NCBI GenBank assembly: GCA_048013815.1
Contig: CM106585.1
Coordinates: 2,852,001 to 2,916,000, forward strand
Length of the DNA: 64,000 bases
From: Setoptus koraiensis
Lineage: Eukaryota; Arthropoda
Reading direction: 5' to 3'
Below the pieces are notes generated by a model. It made no database searches and was not told the origin of the DNA. It was given only the letters and a program-made list of their open reading frames with translations. Positions 52,447 through 62,672 of this stretch are shown in pieces. Position 1 is the stretch's first letter. The number at the start of each line of letters is the position of its first letter. Made by a program: the position numbers and the translations under genes.

Positions 52447-54309
52447 ATGTCTATCAAAATCTGTCCAGTCATGGCAACAAGATGTCCGAAAACTCAAAAA
52501 CGAAGACAGTTAATTTTAACTAACTTAACGCGGAATGTGACTAAGACGCATCTAGAGGAGATATTTGGCACTTTTGGGAAACTCAGAAACGTCAAATTGC
52601 CAGCCAACAAGTACAATCTATTTATTCATGACGGCTACGCCATAATAGAATACGAAAAGAGGAAATATTGCAGGTTAGCATTGAGGTTTATGGATGGAGG
52701 TCAAATAGATGGTCAAGTAATCCAAGTTGAACCATACTATGAGGATGAACATGACAGCGATGAGATGAAGTGCAAACAAAATAATCACAATACTGCCGAG
52801 CACTCAGTGCTCCTAGAGAATTTGGATATTGTGAATCTCAACCCAAGCCACTTGGATGAACGCCGCACGTCAGACACTGACAATTCACAAAGGGAAAAAG
52901 ATGCAAAGAATGAACGGTTATCAGCTCGTGATAAAAGAGCGATGGTAATCGATTACGATGATATCAGTTCGTGTGATAGTTACGATTCACTTGGCTCAGC
53001 TAAATCTTCCAAAAATAACTTGGAAAATAATTGTCAAATGAGACTAAATAGATTGGGCAACAAATCAACTGATATTCCAGCCTGCTCCAAGATAGAAACT
53101 GAAAATAATCCAATGCCAAAATCTACCAGAGAAGGGGATAGAGGGAAGCACCATGATGAGGAGGATAGAGAACCAAGGAGTACCTCAGAAATAGATAAGG
53201 AACGCCTTTATCAGATTGCTAAGGATAATTTGCGTAGGCTGATGTACTTTGGTGAGATACCGAATGGTACTGAATTGTACAGACTTGCCGAATTGCACAT
53301 TAAAAGGTGGGATAAAGAGGATAGAATGACCAGGCGGTCTCAGCGAACAGGCCGACGATACTCTGACTCCGAGGATGAACTTCTCGGAGATATTGCACAA
53401 AAAAAGACTCTGAAAAAATCTCAGCCTATCGAAATCAACGTCAGAGGCGGCCACAGGTCTGCAAGCCCTGAAGATCTACGATTTTTGTACCCTGTATCCA
53501 AAGGTTATAGACCTATAATAAATCCAGACATTCCTTGGGTAGAGGTGGATCCCCATTTTACAGGAAAGAAGAAGAAATCAAAACTTGATTTGGATGAGAA
53601 GACTGATGATAGCAAAGATGAGGTCTCCTTGTCGGAGAACGAGAAGATGTCGGGAGATCACGAGATGGTTCGGCCGGGCCTTGGTTTAGATGTTGGTGTC
53701 TTACATTCACAAAGATTAACCTCTCTAAAAAAGCTAGAGGAAGATCCAGGTAATGTGGTAGCGTTGCAGCAGCTCCAGTCCGTAACTAAACTTATAGAAG
53801 TGTATGAGAACACCAGAACACCAATGACAAAATTAGGCGGTAACGATGATGAACTTAGAAATTTGATTTTCCCAGATGGAGAGGGTTTGGGTCATCATCT
53901 ACTCAAAAAGATGGGATGGACACCAGGAACGGGTTTAGGTAGGCATCAACAGGGCATAATCGAGCCTCTTGCACCAAAAACTCAACTCGATACAAAAGGA
54001 CTTGTAACCGAAGATGAAAAAGTTAGAGACATTACAAGACAGCTTCTTCCAGGTAGCCCCAATGAAGTGACGTCATGGAGTAGAACACCTGTATCTATAT
54101 TGAATGAGCATTGCTGGAAGTCAAAGAGATTGATTCCTAAATATGAAATGGTTCACGAAGATGGTCCAGCTCACAAGAAGAACTTCCAGTACGCAGTTAT
54201 AATCAATGGAATTTCTTATCAACCAACAACCTCGTGCGGTAATAAGAAAGAAGCCAAACAATTAGCGGCCGCTGTGGCTGCTGAAGCCTTCGGTTTATTG
54301 ACGAATTGA
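52447..54309 (+). CDS. SON: SON-like splicing factor with N-terminal RNPS1-type RRM, G-patch and dsRBD-like end
   Basis: 620 residues, one exon. Residues about 20-95 form an RRM (LILTNLTRNVTKTHLEEIF, GYAIIEYE, ALRFMDGGQIDGQVIQ) closest to RNPS1 (LTRNVTKDHIMEIF, MDGGQIDGQEI). A charged linker follows. From about 340 the protein follows SON: PVSKG...WVEVD, a helical RLTSLKKLEEDPGNVVALQQLQ segment, G-patch at 477-522 (GEGLGHHLLKKMGW, GTGLGRHQQGIIEPL), DTKGLV, and a C-terminal double-stranded-RNA-binding-like domain (547-619: PVSILNEHCW, YEMVHEDGPAHKKNF, INGISYQP, NKKEAKQLAA). SON promotes splicing of weak introns in nuclear speckles. Human SON lacks an RRM, so this looks like a fusion. An AATAAA is at 54556-54561. 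The 3' end is duplicated near 59.84 kb. Confidence 0.87.
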   Translation: MSIKICPVMATRCPKTQKRRQLILTNLTRNVTKTHLEEIFGTFGKLRNVKLPANKYNLFIHDGYAIIEYEKRKYCRLALRFMDGGQIDGQVIQVEPYYEDEHDSDEMKCKQNNHNTAEHSVLLENLDIVNLNPSHLDERRTSDTDNSQREKDAKNERLSARDKRAMVIDYDDISSCDSYDSLGSAKSSKNNLENNCQMRLNRLGNKSTDIPACSKIETENNPMPKSTREGDRGKHHDEEDREPRSTSEIDKERLYQIAKDNLRRLMYFGEIPNGTELYRLAELHIKRWDKEDRMTRRSQRTGRRYSDSEDELLGDIAQKKTLKKSQPIEINVRGGHRSASPEDLRFLYPVSKGYRPIINPDIPWVEVDPHFTGKKKKSKLDLDEKTDDSKDEVSLSENEKMSGDHEMVRPGLGLDVGVLHSQRLTSLKKLEEDPGNVVALQQLQSVTKLIEVYENTRTPMTKLGGNDDELRNLIFPDGEGLGHHLLKKMGWTPGTGLGRHQQGIIEPLAPKTQLDTKGLVTEDEKVRDITRQLLPGSPNEVTSWSRTPVSILNEHCWKSKRLIPKYEMVHEDGPAHKKNFQYAVIINGISYQPTTSCGNKKEAKQLAAAVAAEAFGLLTN

Positions 54310-55318
54310 CTCACGAGCGTTCAGAGGTCACTTATTATATTTCAATTTTCCTTCCATAGCAGTGCCTTCCCTTACTTTAGGCCTTCATTTTCTAGTCCAA
54401 TTGGTGTGCATACTGTTCAGAAGAGTAAAGTGAGATATGTGCAGCGATCTAATCGAACTATCACAAAACTATCTGTGATTCGCCATACTTTTGTTGAGTC
54501 CACAAACCGCGAAACGATTGGTGCACTTTATAAGCATGGAACGTTTTTATCGAAGAATAAATTTTTGCTTGTTCAAGCTAAACAGAGTTGTTACAATAAT
54601 TGCAGATTTGATACTGTCAACATTTCTCATGTTTGTCCCAGATTGGGGATATTTTTCCAAAAAATCGCAAAAGTATCTTCCAGGAAGGTTGCATCAAAGT
54701 TGAATATACGTGCATTTTAAGCAATTCTCCTTTATCCTTGTATCTGGAGCAAAATTGATTGTAGTTTATTCACTCTAATCCGCAGTGTAAGACTTAGAAA
54801 GAGTATCCTCGTATTCCAGTGACTACCTATAATTGTTGTGACATTGTGTTAAAATAGTTGTTCAATCAGTCTAACGAGTGACACGCAACAAAAAACTTTG
54901 GAAAAGCATCTTTTAATTGACACTTCTTGTAAAGATATGAGGGGAGAAACGATGAATGACATGAACAACAGTCACCGATATCCGATCTCAGATTGGCCAG
55001 AATGCAGGATAGCAATTTCCCTTTGGATAATATATTAAACTCAACGAAATGAAGATACACGTGACCACTGTAGCTACTCATCATACTCTAAGCCAAATCC
55101 CTAGACTTGATTCTTTATTTCAAAACTTATCTCCATCAAGGAATTTAATACAGAATATAGAAACATTCCAGCAGATGAATGAACTTTCTCATAAGCGATA
55201 CTTGAGATATGTTTTCAGTGGGGGCGAACTCAATTCCGTGTTGAATTCTTAAGCTGGATTGTAGAATACAGTTTACGAAAGTTTCATCACAGTTTTGAAC
55301 TTCTGGACGTTAGTGAAG
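54310..55318. other. 3' region of the SON-like gene and intergenic DNA
   Basis: The SON 3' UTR extends to about 54580 (AATAAA 54556-54561). Homology to the downstream partial copy continues, diverged, to about 54650. A TTTATT at 55114-55119 could be the minus-strand poly(A) signal of the next gene. No other gene is supported. Confidence 0.4.
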
Positions 55319-56230
55319 TCATCTTCGGAAGGTTGATGATAGATGTTGCGGACTAGCGCAAATATGGGCGTTGATTCGGTGAATATCTCGTTGAAATTGT
55401 TCAACATCATCCACTGATTCCCGGAGTTTCCCGGTTGGACTATCAAAAACCAACTTGTGTCTCAACTGTCTGAGCCGATTATTTGTACTTGAGGATTTTT
55501 TACTCTTTGGTGTGAGAGTAGCATCATTTTCTGTGACTGGAGCATCTACTCTACAATTAACTTGTGTTTTGATACTATCAGTGAAAACTCCAAATGGGGA
55601 GTATAATTTTGCAGAGGCTGGAGTACAAACTTCATTTTCAAGCTTTTCAAACTCGGGAGATCCATTTTGTTTACTCTTGAACTTTTGAGCAACACTATTC
55701 TTGACATCACGCAAAATGACTGTAGGATGTCTAAATACTGCATATTTAGCTTTCTTGTCATTCATCATGTTGCTGATTTTCTTCTTGGTTGGTGGTATTT
55801 CAGCGGTTTTCGTGCTTGTTTCAGAGCCCTTGGTTGCACCAGATGTTGTTGGTTTATTTGAGTGGCCAACAAACGAACGAGTTTCCTTGATGGTGAACTT
55901 TTTGCCAAAAGCATGAGTCATAAGTTGCGATAACGATTTTGATTTGGTGGCAGTCTTTATCGGGTCGTCGACACTATTGCCTGTTGCGTCGCTTTTTAGG
56001 TTTTGCTGTTGTATTTCATTGTTGTTTTGCAAAGATCGCAATAATTCATTGTTGGCAGTAACAGCATTTTGACCTGTCTGATATTCAAGAACATCTCTAT
56101 TGTCTATGTTGACAGCATTAACATAATGATGGCCAGTTTCCATTTTGAAGTTCCAGGTAATTCCTGCAACAACTATTGTTGCTATAGGCGTTATTTTAGT
56201 TGGACGTGGGATGAACAAATGCTGCTCCAA
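55319..56230 (-). CDS. Unrecognised basic, low-complexity protein, 303 residues
   Basis: Single open frame, 303 codons. The first ATG gives MEQHLFIPRPTKITPIATIVV; a second in-frame ATG at residue 30 (METGHHYVNAVNIDNRD) may be the true start. The protein is Lys/Ser/Thr/Asn-rich and probably disordered, with several Ser/Thr-Pro sites (NGSPEF, LYSPFG, TLTPKSKKS, FDSPTGKL) of the kind proline-directed kinases use, and a C-terminal helical stretch (VDDVEQFQRDIHRINAHI). There is no known domain, signal peptide or membrane span. The SP/TP sites make a nuclear or cell-cycle role conceivable, but that is a guess. It is divergent from FEM1, about 0.7 kb away. Confidence 0.6.
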   Translation of the reverse strand: MEQHLFIPRPTKITPIATIVVAGITWNFKMETGHHYVNAVNIDNRDVLEYQTGQNAVTANNELLRSLQNNNEIQQQNLKSDATGNSVDDPIKTATKSKSLSQLMTHAFGKKFTIKETRSFVGHSNKPTTSGATKGSETSTKTAEIPPTKKKISNMMNDKKAKYAVFRHPTVILRDVKNSVAQKFKSKQNGSPEFEKLENEVCTPASAKLYSPFGVFTDSIKTQVNCRVDAPVTENDATLTPKSKKSSSTNNRLRQLRHKLVFDSPTGKLRESVDDVEQFQRDIHRINAHICASPQHLSSTFRR

Positions 56231-56926
56231 TTGATTTTATGAGATATTGTTCCGAAGGAATGAGAAAATCATTCACTTTGATGGTTTTCAAGCCACTAGT
56301 AAAACTGACCACTTTTGCACGTCCGAACTCGTTCGTAGATCGCGAATGACAATGAATGAACGATCTTAAAATTACAACGGTTTATCTGGTACATTTACAG
56401 TGGATTCTGTTCGTAATTACCCTAGAATTCTCACATTCCAGGGTAAAGTCCCCAAGTTATTCCCTTTAAAATGAGATTCGTGCGCCTGCTCCCTACGGGA
56501 CATTCCAAGTGCATTGTCGGATGGACGGGACTTGAAAGAAGGCGTGTCAAGGGAGTGTTTACAATCGCAAAGGTGCGTCTCAGTTGAAATTATTGCAATG
56601 ACGGACCTAGAGGAGATCAAGGGAGATGATGGGGTACATTCATTCGCAGACTGCAGTCAGATAATGACATCGATAGAAGAATTGAATCCAATTGAACAGA
56701 CACAGTGCAGTTTCAACAGCAAGCTCGCCCGGCCCACCATCATTGTTTAGCCAGAATAAGATAATAACGTTGCTAATAAAACGTTATAATCCTTATTATA
56801 ATCATTATTATTATTAATATTATTATTCAGAATTACAACCGAGACACACAATATCTAGCAACATTAATATATAAATGTATTATTAGGACCACTAGCTTAT
56901 TTGTTAGATAGCTGAATAGGATCTAA
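56231..56926. other. Divergent intergenic region upstream of FEM1
   Basis: A 78-codon plus-strand frame (56514-56750) lies here without recognisable features; it could be a small exon or chance. The rest is AT-rich with ATT runs (about 56790-56830). Confidence 0.35.
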
Positions 56927-59059
56927 ATGACTTCAACTGTTTATTATTATCCAACACTTATAGTCGAAAAGGTGCAACAAAGCTACGCAAGTGCCAAATT
57001 CTATCAATTCTATGCAGTCGCTCTAATTCTTGAAAGAGTTATTGAATGTTTCAATACTTTAGTAAGCGATGATACTGGCTCTCGTCACCTCCCGTCTATA
57101 ATGTGGCTGAGTGTCAAATCAAGTAGAATCTTTGAGAATGACCTCTTCCAAGAATTATTTCAAGAATGCAAAGCATCTGTATCAGACAAACCTTTATCAC
57201 AAAATATTAAAGCAAAATTGGAAAGATTATCCATTGAGGCAAGGACAAAATTAGTACGACGTGAAAAAGATGGTTGTCCACCGATATTTGTTGCGGCCAG
57301 GAAAGGTAATGTCAGCATTGTGAGATATCTTATAAAAGATTGTAATGCAGATATCGAACAAAGGGGCCGATATGAATCTACAGACGATCAGAGTGTTCAT
57401 CAAGTATCGCCTCTTTGGGTGGCAGCTGTAGCTGGCAAATTAGATATGGTCAAATTATTAGTGCAATCAGGTGCAGATATAAATTCAACCTCCAATACTG
57501 GCTCTACACCGCTTAGGTCCGCTTGCTTTCTATGCACCGAAGATCAACAATCATCCAGTCAACATTTTGAAATAGTGAAGTATTTAGTAGAAAATAAGGC
57601 AAATATATCGATTCCCAATCAAAATGGGGGTACTTGCTTAATTAACTCCGTGCAAAGTGTGCAATTAATTAAATATCTTCTAGATAATGGGGCTTCCATA
57701 GATTCCTGTGATATGCAATCGAAATCAGCCCTACATTACGCTATCCAAGAGGGAAGGTTAGAAGCTACCAAAGTTTTTCTTAACAGTGGAGCCAATCCCT
57801 ATCTAAAGACAAATTTCGACGATGATGCTCTCCAGATATGTTGTCTCAAGGCATTTACAGAGATATTCGAATATTTAATAACTAATGTCTCATACACCAA
57901 GGAAAGAATAGCTGAAGCTCATGAACTAATTGGATGTTCACTTCTAGATGAATACTTTGATACAGCAGCAGTAATTTATCATTGGAAAACTGCTATTGAC
58001 ATCCGTAACCAAAACCCAGACGGCCCTATTAAAAAGAGAGGAGTCGACCATGATATAGCTTTAGACCGTTACAGGCACAGGGCTTATCAAGGGTGTCAAG
58101 AATTCACAACGGCTCAACATTTAGATAGTCTTGATTTAGACGAACTACGTATTCAATGTTTATTAGTAAGAGAGCGTATTCTCGGCCCACTACACAAGGA
58201 AACTATACAAAGACTTATGTATAGAGGTACGGCTTATATCAATTCAATGCAACCGAGGCGCTGTATAGACTTATGGATTTATGCATGCAAATTACGCTTA
58301 AAAAAAGACACGATGTTTCATGTGGATGCGGCTTTATCCCTTCAGTCCTTGGTAAAATTGTTTCTTGACTTCTTCGTTAATACACCACCTAACGAGGTCA
58401 CTGAGCTCACCTTCGAGGACGTCAGTGATGTTATTGATTTAATAACTAGTCAATTGAAAATCAGTATGGAACTACTCAAAATCAAACCGATGCATAGTAA
58501 GCACGAGGAAATCTTTGACTTGATGCTGACTATACTTATGCATCTCATTTATATTATTCAAATAATGCCAGATCTAGAAGAAGATTATATTAGAACAAAA
58601 AATCAAATGATTAGAAGATTAATTAGGATAAACCCTGTAACTTCACAAGGAGACTCTCTATTACACCTCGCAGTTACCAGGATACCCTTCGATAACAATT
58701 ATTCAACTAGCTTATTTTTTCTGCCAGACATTGAGGTTGTCAAATTGCTACTATCGTGTGGATACAATGTGGATATCCTAAATAAGAAGAAACTGACGCC
58801 ACTTCAACTTGCATGTGTCCATCCCAAGTCAAACTCTCGACTAATAAAACTACTCCTTCACAACGGAGCTCATCCAGACAGGTATTTACCACCCATTGAC
58901 ATGAACAGGAACATGATAAAGTCACTGAGTGAGGCTTCCATAAAACCATTGAATTACATTACATTACAGTGCTTGGCAGCTAGAAAAATTGTAGAATATA
59001 AGATTCCAACTGGTAAAAAGCTGCCTAAGTGTTTGCAGGATCTGATCGACATACATTGA
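56927..59059 (+). CDS. FEM1: FEM1 homologue (ankyrin-repeat CUL2 substrate receptor), intronless
   Basis: 710 residues, one exon. Ankyrin repeats run from about residue 118 to 320 (GCPPIFVAARKGNVSIVRYLI, SPLWVAAVAGKLDMVKLLVQSGAD, TPLRSACF, EIVKYLVENKANI, ALHYAIQEGRLEATKVFLNSGAN). The FEM1 core follows: ELIGCSLLDE, LRIQCLLVRERILGPLHKET, YRGTAYIN, RRCIDLWIYA, then the C-terminal ankyrin pair (DSLLHLAVTR, LLSCGYNVDI, TPLQLACVH, LLLHNGAH) and PLNYITLQCLAARKIVEYKIP at the end. FEM1 proteins recognise C-terminal arginine degrons for CUL2 ubiquitin ligases. It is longer than usual (about 620) because of a roughly 60-residue N-terminal extension; Met59 (MWLSVKSSRIFENDLFQ) aligns better with the normal FEM1 start. 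AATAAA at 59173-59178. Confidence 0.93.
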   Translation: MTSTVYYYPTLIVEKVQQSYASAKFYQFYAVALILERVIECFNTLVSDDTGSRHLPSIMWLSVKSSRIFENDLFQELFQECKASVSDKPLSQNIKAKLERLSIEARTKLVRREKDGCPPIFVAARKGNVSIVRYLIKDCNADIEQRGRYESTDDQSVHQVSPLWVAAVAGKLDMVKLLVQSGADINSTSNTGSTPLRSACFLCTEDQQSSSQHFEIVKYLVENKANISIPNQNGGTCLINSVQSVQLIKYLLDNGASIDSCDMQSKSALHYAIQEGRLEATKVFLNSGANPYLKTNFDDDALQICCLKAFTEIFEYLITNVSYTKERIAEAHELIGCSLLDEYFDTAAVIYHWKTAIDIRNQNPDGPIKKRGVDHDIALDRYRHRAYQGCQEFTTAQHLDSLDLDELRIQCLLVRERILGPLHKETIQRLMYRGTAYINSMQPRRCIDLWIYACKLRLKKDTMFHVDAALSLQSLVKLFLDFFVNTPPNEVTELTFEDVSDVIDLITSQLKISMELLKIKPMHSKHEEIFDLMLTILMHLIYIIQIMPDLEEDYIRTKNQMIRRLIRINPVTSQGDSLLHLAVTRIPFDNNYSTSLFFLPDIEVVKLLLSCGYNVDILNKKKLTPLQLACVHPKSNSRLIKLLLHNGAHPDRYLPPIDMNRNMIKSLSEASIKPLNYITLQCLAARKIVEYKIPTGKKLPKCLQDLIDIH

Positions 59060-59499
59060 TTCTGGAGTTGGAGTTTAAAATTCAACAAAATACTTGAATA
59101 GTAGAGAAAAATCTGTGATTATCATAATCGTGAGGACAAATAATCTAAAAAGAATATCATCATTACTTGAAAAATAAAAATGTGTGCAACAAAACTTCGG
59201 ATTTTCTATCATTAGACTTAATTGGACTCAGGTTATTCAAGAAAATTCTCGAAAGATAGTATTGGTTTAGTGTTAGAAAACGAGTCCCGAGGCGATACTG
59301 TGGCTAGGCTGGTTCCTCATCTATGTTATCGATAGAACCTCAATTAATATTTGTGTTACTTTATGATTAGTTAGATATCGATAAGTTGGATGCAAACAAT
59401 GACGGTGTTGCGTTATCCAGATACACAATCAGACACATCCACCTTGCATGACCTCAATGTCTACCAAGTATGTAAGGTTAGTAATAGAGTTTCGAAAAT
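59060..59499. other. FEM1 3' UTR and spacer
   Basis: Holds the FEM1 AATAAA (59173-59178). The MON2-derived copy may begin before 59500, but similarity there is too weak to place a border. Confidence 0.4.
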
Positions 59500-59838
59500 T
59501 TTCTTCTGGACCAATGAGAAAACCGTAAAAATAATTTAAAGCAACATAAGGCACAATCCTGGCATTATTTAACACTAGTTGATCTTGGACAAACTGGCAA
59601 TATCCTTGTGGTCGGAGAATGTATTGATACTTTGAACAGTCACAATCTACACACATTGATTGGGTATTGAACTGGAATCGGATAATTTTCTATCTCTAAT
59701 AGATTTAACAATCTCGACATAGCGACCCTTATCCTGATCCTTGCTTATTGTAAATGGTTGCTGCATCCATTCCACTTGTGCTGTCAGGACTACCTGTAGT
59801 AGTCTTGATATCCAAGGCGATCAAAGCATTGTTGCAAG
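59500..59838 (-). pseudogene. Decayed partial copy of MON2
   Basis: The plus-strand sequence follows MON2 bases about 47145-47530 in the same orientation, with small indels. Shared blocks include GTCGGAGAATGTATTGAT (59612-59629, compare 47254-47271), TTGGGTATTGAACT, CTATCTCTAATA, ATCCTGA and TTGTAAATGGTTG. By eye about three quarters of positions agree. The frame is broken and only a small part of MON2 is present, so it is not functional. It joins a SON copy at about 59838. Confidence 0.8.
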
Positions 59839-60350
59839 TCAAAGATTGATCCCTAAATATGAAATGGTTCACGAAGATGGTCCAGCTCACAAGAAGAACT
59901 TCCAGTACGCAGTTATAATCAATGGGATTTCTTATCAACCAACAACCTCGTGCGGTAATAAGAAAGAAGCCAAACAATTAGCGGCCACTGTGGCTGCTGA
60001 AGCCTTCGGTTTATTGACGAATAGACTCATGAGCGTTCAGAGGTCACTTATTATATTTCAATTTTCCTTCCATGGCAGTGCCTTCCCTGTCCAGAAAAGT
60101 CAAAGCGGAAGTGTACAGCGTACCAATCGAAAAACAACAAAATCTATCTGTGATTTATATACATGTAACGCTTTTGTTGAGTCCACACGCCATGAGGCGA
60201 TTGCTACATTATATAGGCATGGAATCGTGCTATCGAAAATAAACATTTGCTCATCTAAATTTAATAAAATTTAGACTAACAGTTATAATTTAACTTTACC
60301 TGGAATCGAAGGTCCAATAGTGCCGATATGTCCCATGTTTATCTCGAGCT
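59839..60350 (+). pseudogene. Partial copy of the SON 3' end
   Basis: 59839-60087 matches SON 54121-54371 (last 62 or so codons, stop region and about 60 bases of 3' UTR) with roughly six substitutions and one 2-base deletion. From 60088 to about 60350 homology to the SON 3' flank (to about 54650) continues but is clearly more diverged. The copy has no RRM, linker or G-patch. The codon matching the SON stop is changed from TGA to AGA, so the local frame runs on to 60274. There is no sign of its own promoter. Confidence 0.88.
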
Positions 60351-60772
60351 AACAATGTTCAGAAGAATTGTTGCTAATATAGATACCCCCTAGAAAGAAA
60401 GCATGAAAGTTATATGGTTGGTTGGTTGGCAACCAAGTCAACAACCATCCTCGAGATGCGTGTGTTTCAATCTATTATTCTAGTAAGTATCAACTCTCCA
60501 ACGTATGCGTCAGTTCGTGACTTGATTTAATCGATCAAAACGCGCTAGCGAATAGAGAATCATGTTTAAATGTCTCATGAGATGAAAAATATATATTTTT
60601 GTCTATACTCTAGTGACTGCAACGCACAATGTTGAACTGAAAGAATATTTTATCATTGCAGCAACTCTCCTAGGCGGCTCCGACGAATTATTGTTGTAGT
60701 TATGCGCACATTAGGTTTCAAGGTGTTGTTCAATTGGTGTAACAAGTTTAGCGCCTAAGAAGGCTTCCGTTA
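60351..60772. other. Spacer upstream of the gustatory-receptor-like gene
   Basis: AT-rich; no other feature seen. The receptor promoter is expected here. Confidence 0.4.
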
Positions 60773-62672
60773 GTGGATACAACTTTTATACAGTTACGAA
60801 GACGAACAGTGGACAATATGGGCAAGGAATACAGATTCCAGGTATGCGCCCCTTCACTGACCTTCATGCGGACTATCAATTTCTCATGGACTCCTTTTTA
60901 TTACGACAGGAAATATGGAACTGGCAGACGAATATTTAGTGCCATAGCAGAAAGGAGTAAATTTCTTTTGTTCATTCATTGTTCGCAGATTGTCTTTATG
61001 GGTGTTGTTAGTTATCAGCAGTTTTACAACGCTTTTTGCAAGATCTCTGTTGAGGAGCAACAAACAGTTGACAGAATGATGCTCAAAGAAGAATCTTTTC
61101 CAGAAAAATTGTTGACGTATGATCATTACTACGGAACGGGTAGATACAATAAAAGGCTGAACATTATAGGTTTCTTGTATAGCCTTCAAGGTTTTATACT
61201 TAGACTGTATTGCATGGCTAGGAGACAGCAAACTCAATTCAAGCTGCCGGTATCCAACAAGGATGTTGCGCTTACCAGAGGACGAAAACCCAATAAGAAT
61301 GTTAGTGCTTTTGTACATTACCTGAGGTGTATTACAAAGCCAAAATTGACTCCAGGCGAATACATAAGATTTTGTTTGCTTCGCCGATCATTAGGTGAGC
61401 CCTCGGAAAGACTGTATCCTATTTTGAAAGACAAATCACAATCGGAAATATTGAACTTTGATCTACTGGCTATAAATTATAACGACGGAATTGTATGCCG
61501 AGCGAAAGTTCTCAGATTTATATATGCGTTAATTTTTCTAGTAACCCCTTTGAATTTATTGGCTTGTTTCATCATGACGGCTATTCCCAAAATAACTCAA
61601 TACCATTACGGTAGTTTGCATATGGACAGCTTGGAAGTTGCTTTGTGTGAGCTAGTGAAGTGTTTAGTTTTACTTTTGCTCATCTTCTTGGACACTCAAT
61701 CATTTGTCGACGCATACTTTGGTCTGTTAGTGTCGATGATAACGTACGATCGAGTTACCATATATGAGAAGCAAATAACATATTTTATTCAATTGCTCTC
61801 GCGTCACAGCAAAGAAAAATCAAATCTATCACGCTCTAAAAAACTTGGGCATCGTAGCGACAATGCATCTATCGCCAGGGAGAGTTTCAAATGTACCTCG
61901 AACCTCAATTGTGAAATATGCCTCAATATGAAACAGAGCAATGATTCCATAATCGATAGTGATATAACGCAACCATGGACGGACAGCAAATGTTTAGGAT
62001 ACATTAGTGCTCTACATCAATTATTGTTTGAATTTAAACAGATACGGGAACATTTTAGTGGCGAATTGCATCTGTCTCTGTTTATAACATTTTTCTCATT
62101 AGCATGGTTCATCAATTCGATAGCTGTCACATATAAATGTCTCGATTGCGAACAGACCTTAACCATCAGCATGACGGCATTGTTGTCTGTTTGTTACCTG
62201 TTGTCTATTTTTCTACGAATCGTTGGCGTGGCGCTCATATCAATGAAGGTAACTGATCACTAATCAACACAACTCGTTAATATCTTAACTTATCAATATA
62301 CAATATATAATTAATTTCTCCATGTTTCTTCGCCGCATCTGTCATGGAAACAGTTCAAGAAAATCAATCGCAAACTGTATCAATTGTTGGCTCAGCAGTA
62401 TCTGTCGGCTCGAATGAGACGTAGATTTCTTCGTGAAAGTTCGAGGCATCTGCAGAGAAATTCCGCAACATCCGTGGTGCTATTCGGTATGATTCCTCTG
62501 ACATTCGAACATTTTCCAACGGTGAGTATCGCATCTGACAAACAACTTTCGCTTGATGGGACTGCTCGCTAACAAACAATTTACTTCTATTTAACTTGTT
62601 GTATTGCAGGTGATAGTTTGGCTGACCACGGTGGTTTATATATTTCTTCAGTTCGTGGCTCATGATCTATGA
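60773..62672 (+). CDS. Gr: Gustatory-receptor-like multipass membrane protein, three exons
   Basis: Exons 60773-62248, 62354-62521 and 62610-62672 (GT/AG introns of 105 and 88 bases, both phase 0) give 568 residues. Hydrophobic spans are seen near FLLFIHCSQIVFMGVV, VLRFIYALIFLVTPLNLLACFIM, LVKCLVLLLLIFL, LHLSLFITFFSLAWFINSIAV, ISMTALLSVCYLLSIFLRIVGVAL and VIVWLTTVVYIFLQF, and likely one more. The last contains TVVYIFLQF, close to the TYhhhhhQF signature of arthropod Grs, and phase-0 introns flanking the last exon are typical of that superfamily. Expected role: ligand-gated cation channel in chemosensory neurons. At 568 residues it is longer than most Grs, with long loops between spans. The start may instead be Met16 (MGKEYRFQ). 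Assignment rests on topology and one motif. AATAAA at 62963-62968. Confidence 0.72.

Noticed and set aside
59741-60274. 177-codon frame that includes the SON C-terminal domain, possibly a separate gene
   Set aside because: Its start lies in decayed MON2 antisense sequence, the SON stop codon is changed so the frame runs into 3' UTR-derived sequence, and no promoter or upstream domain is present; it is better read as a partial copy.
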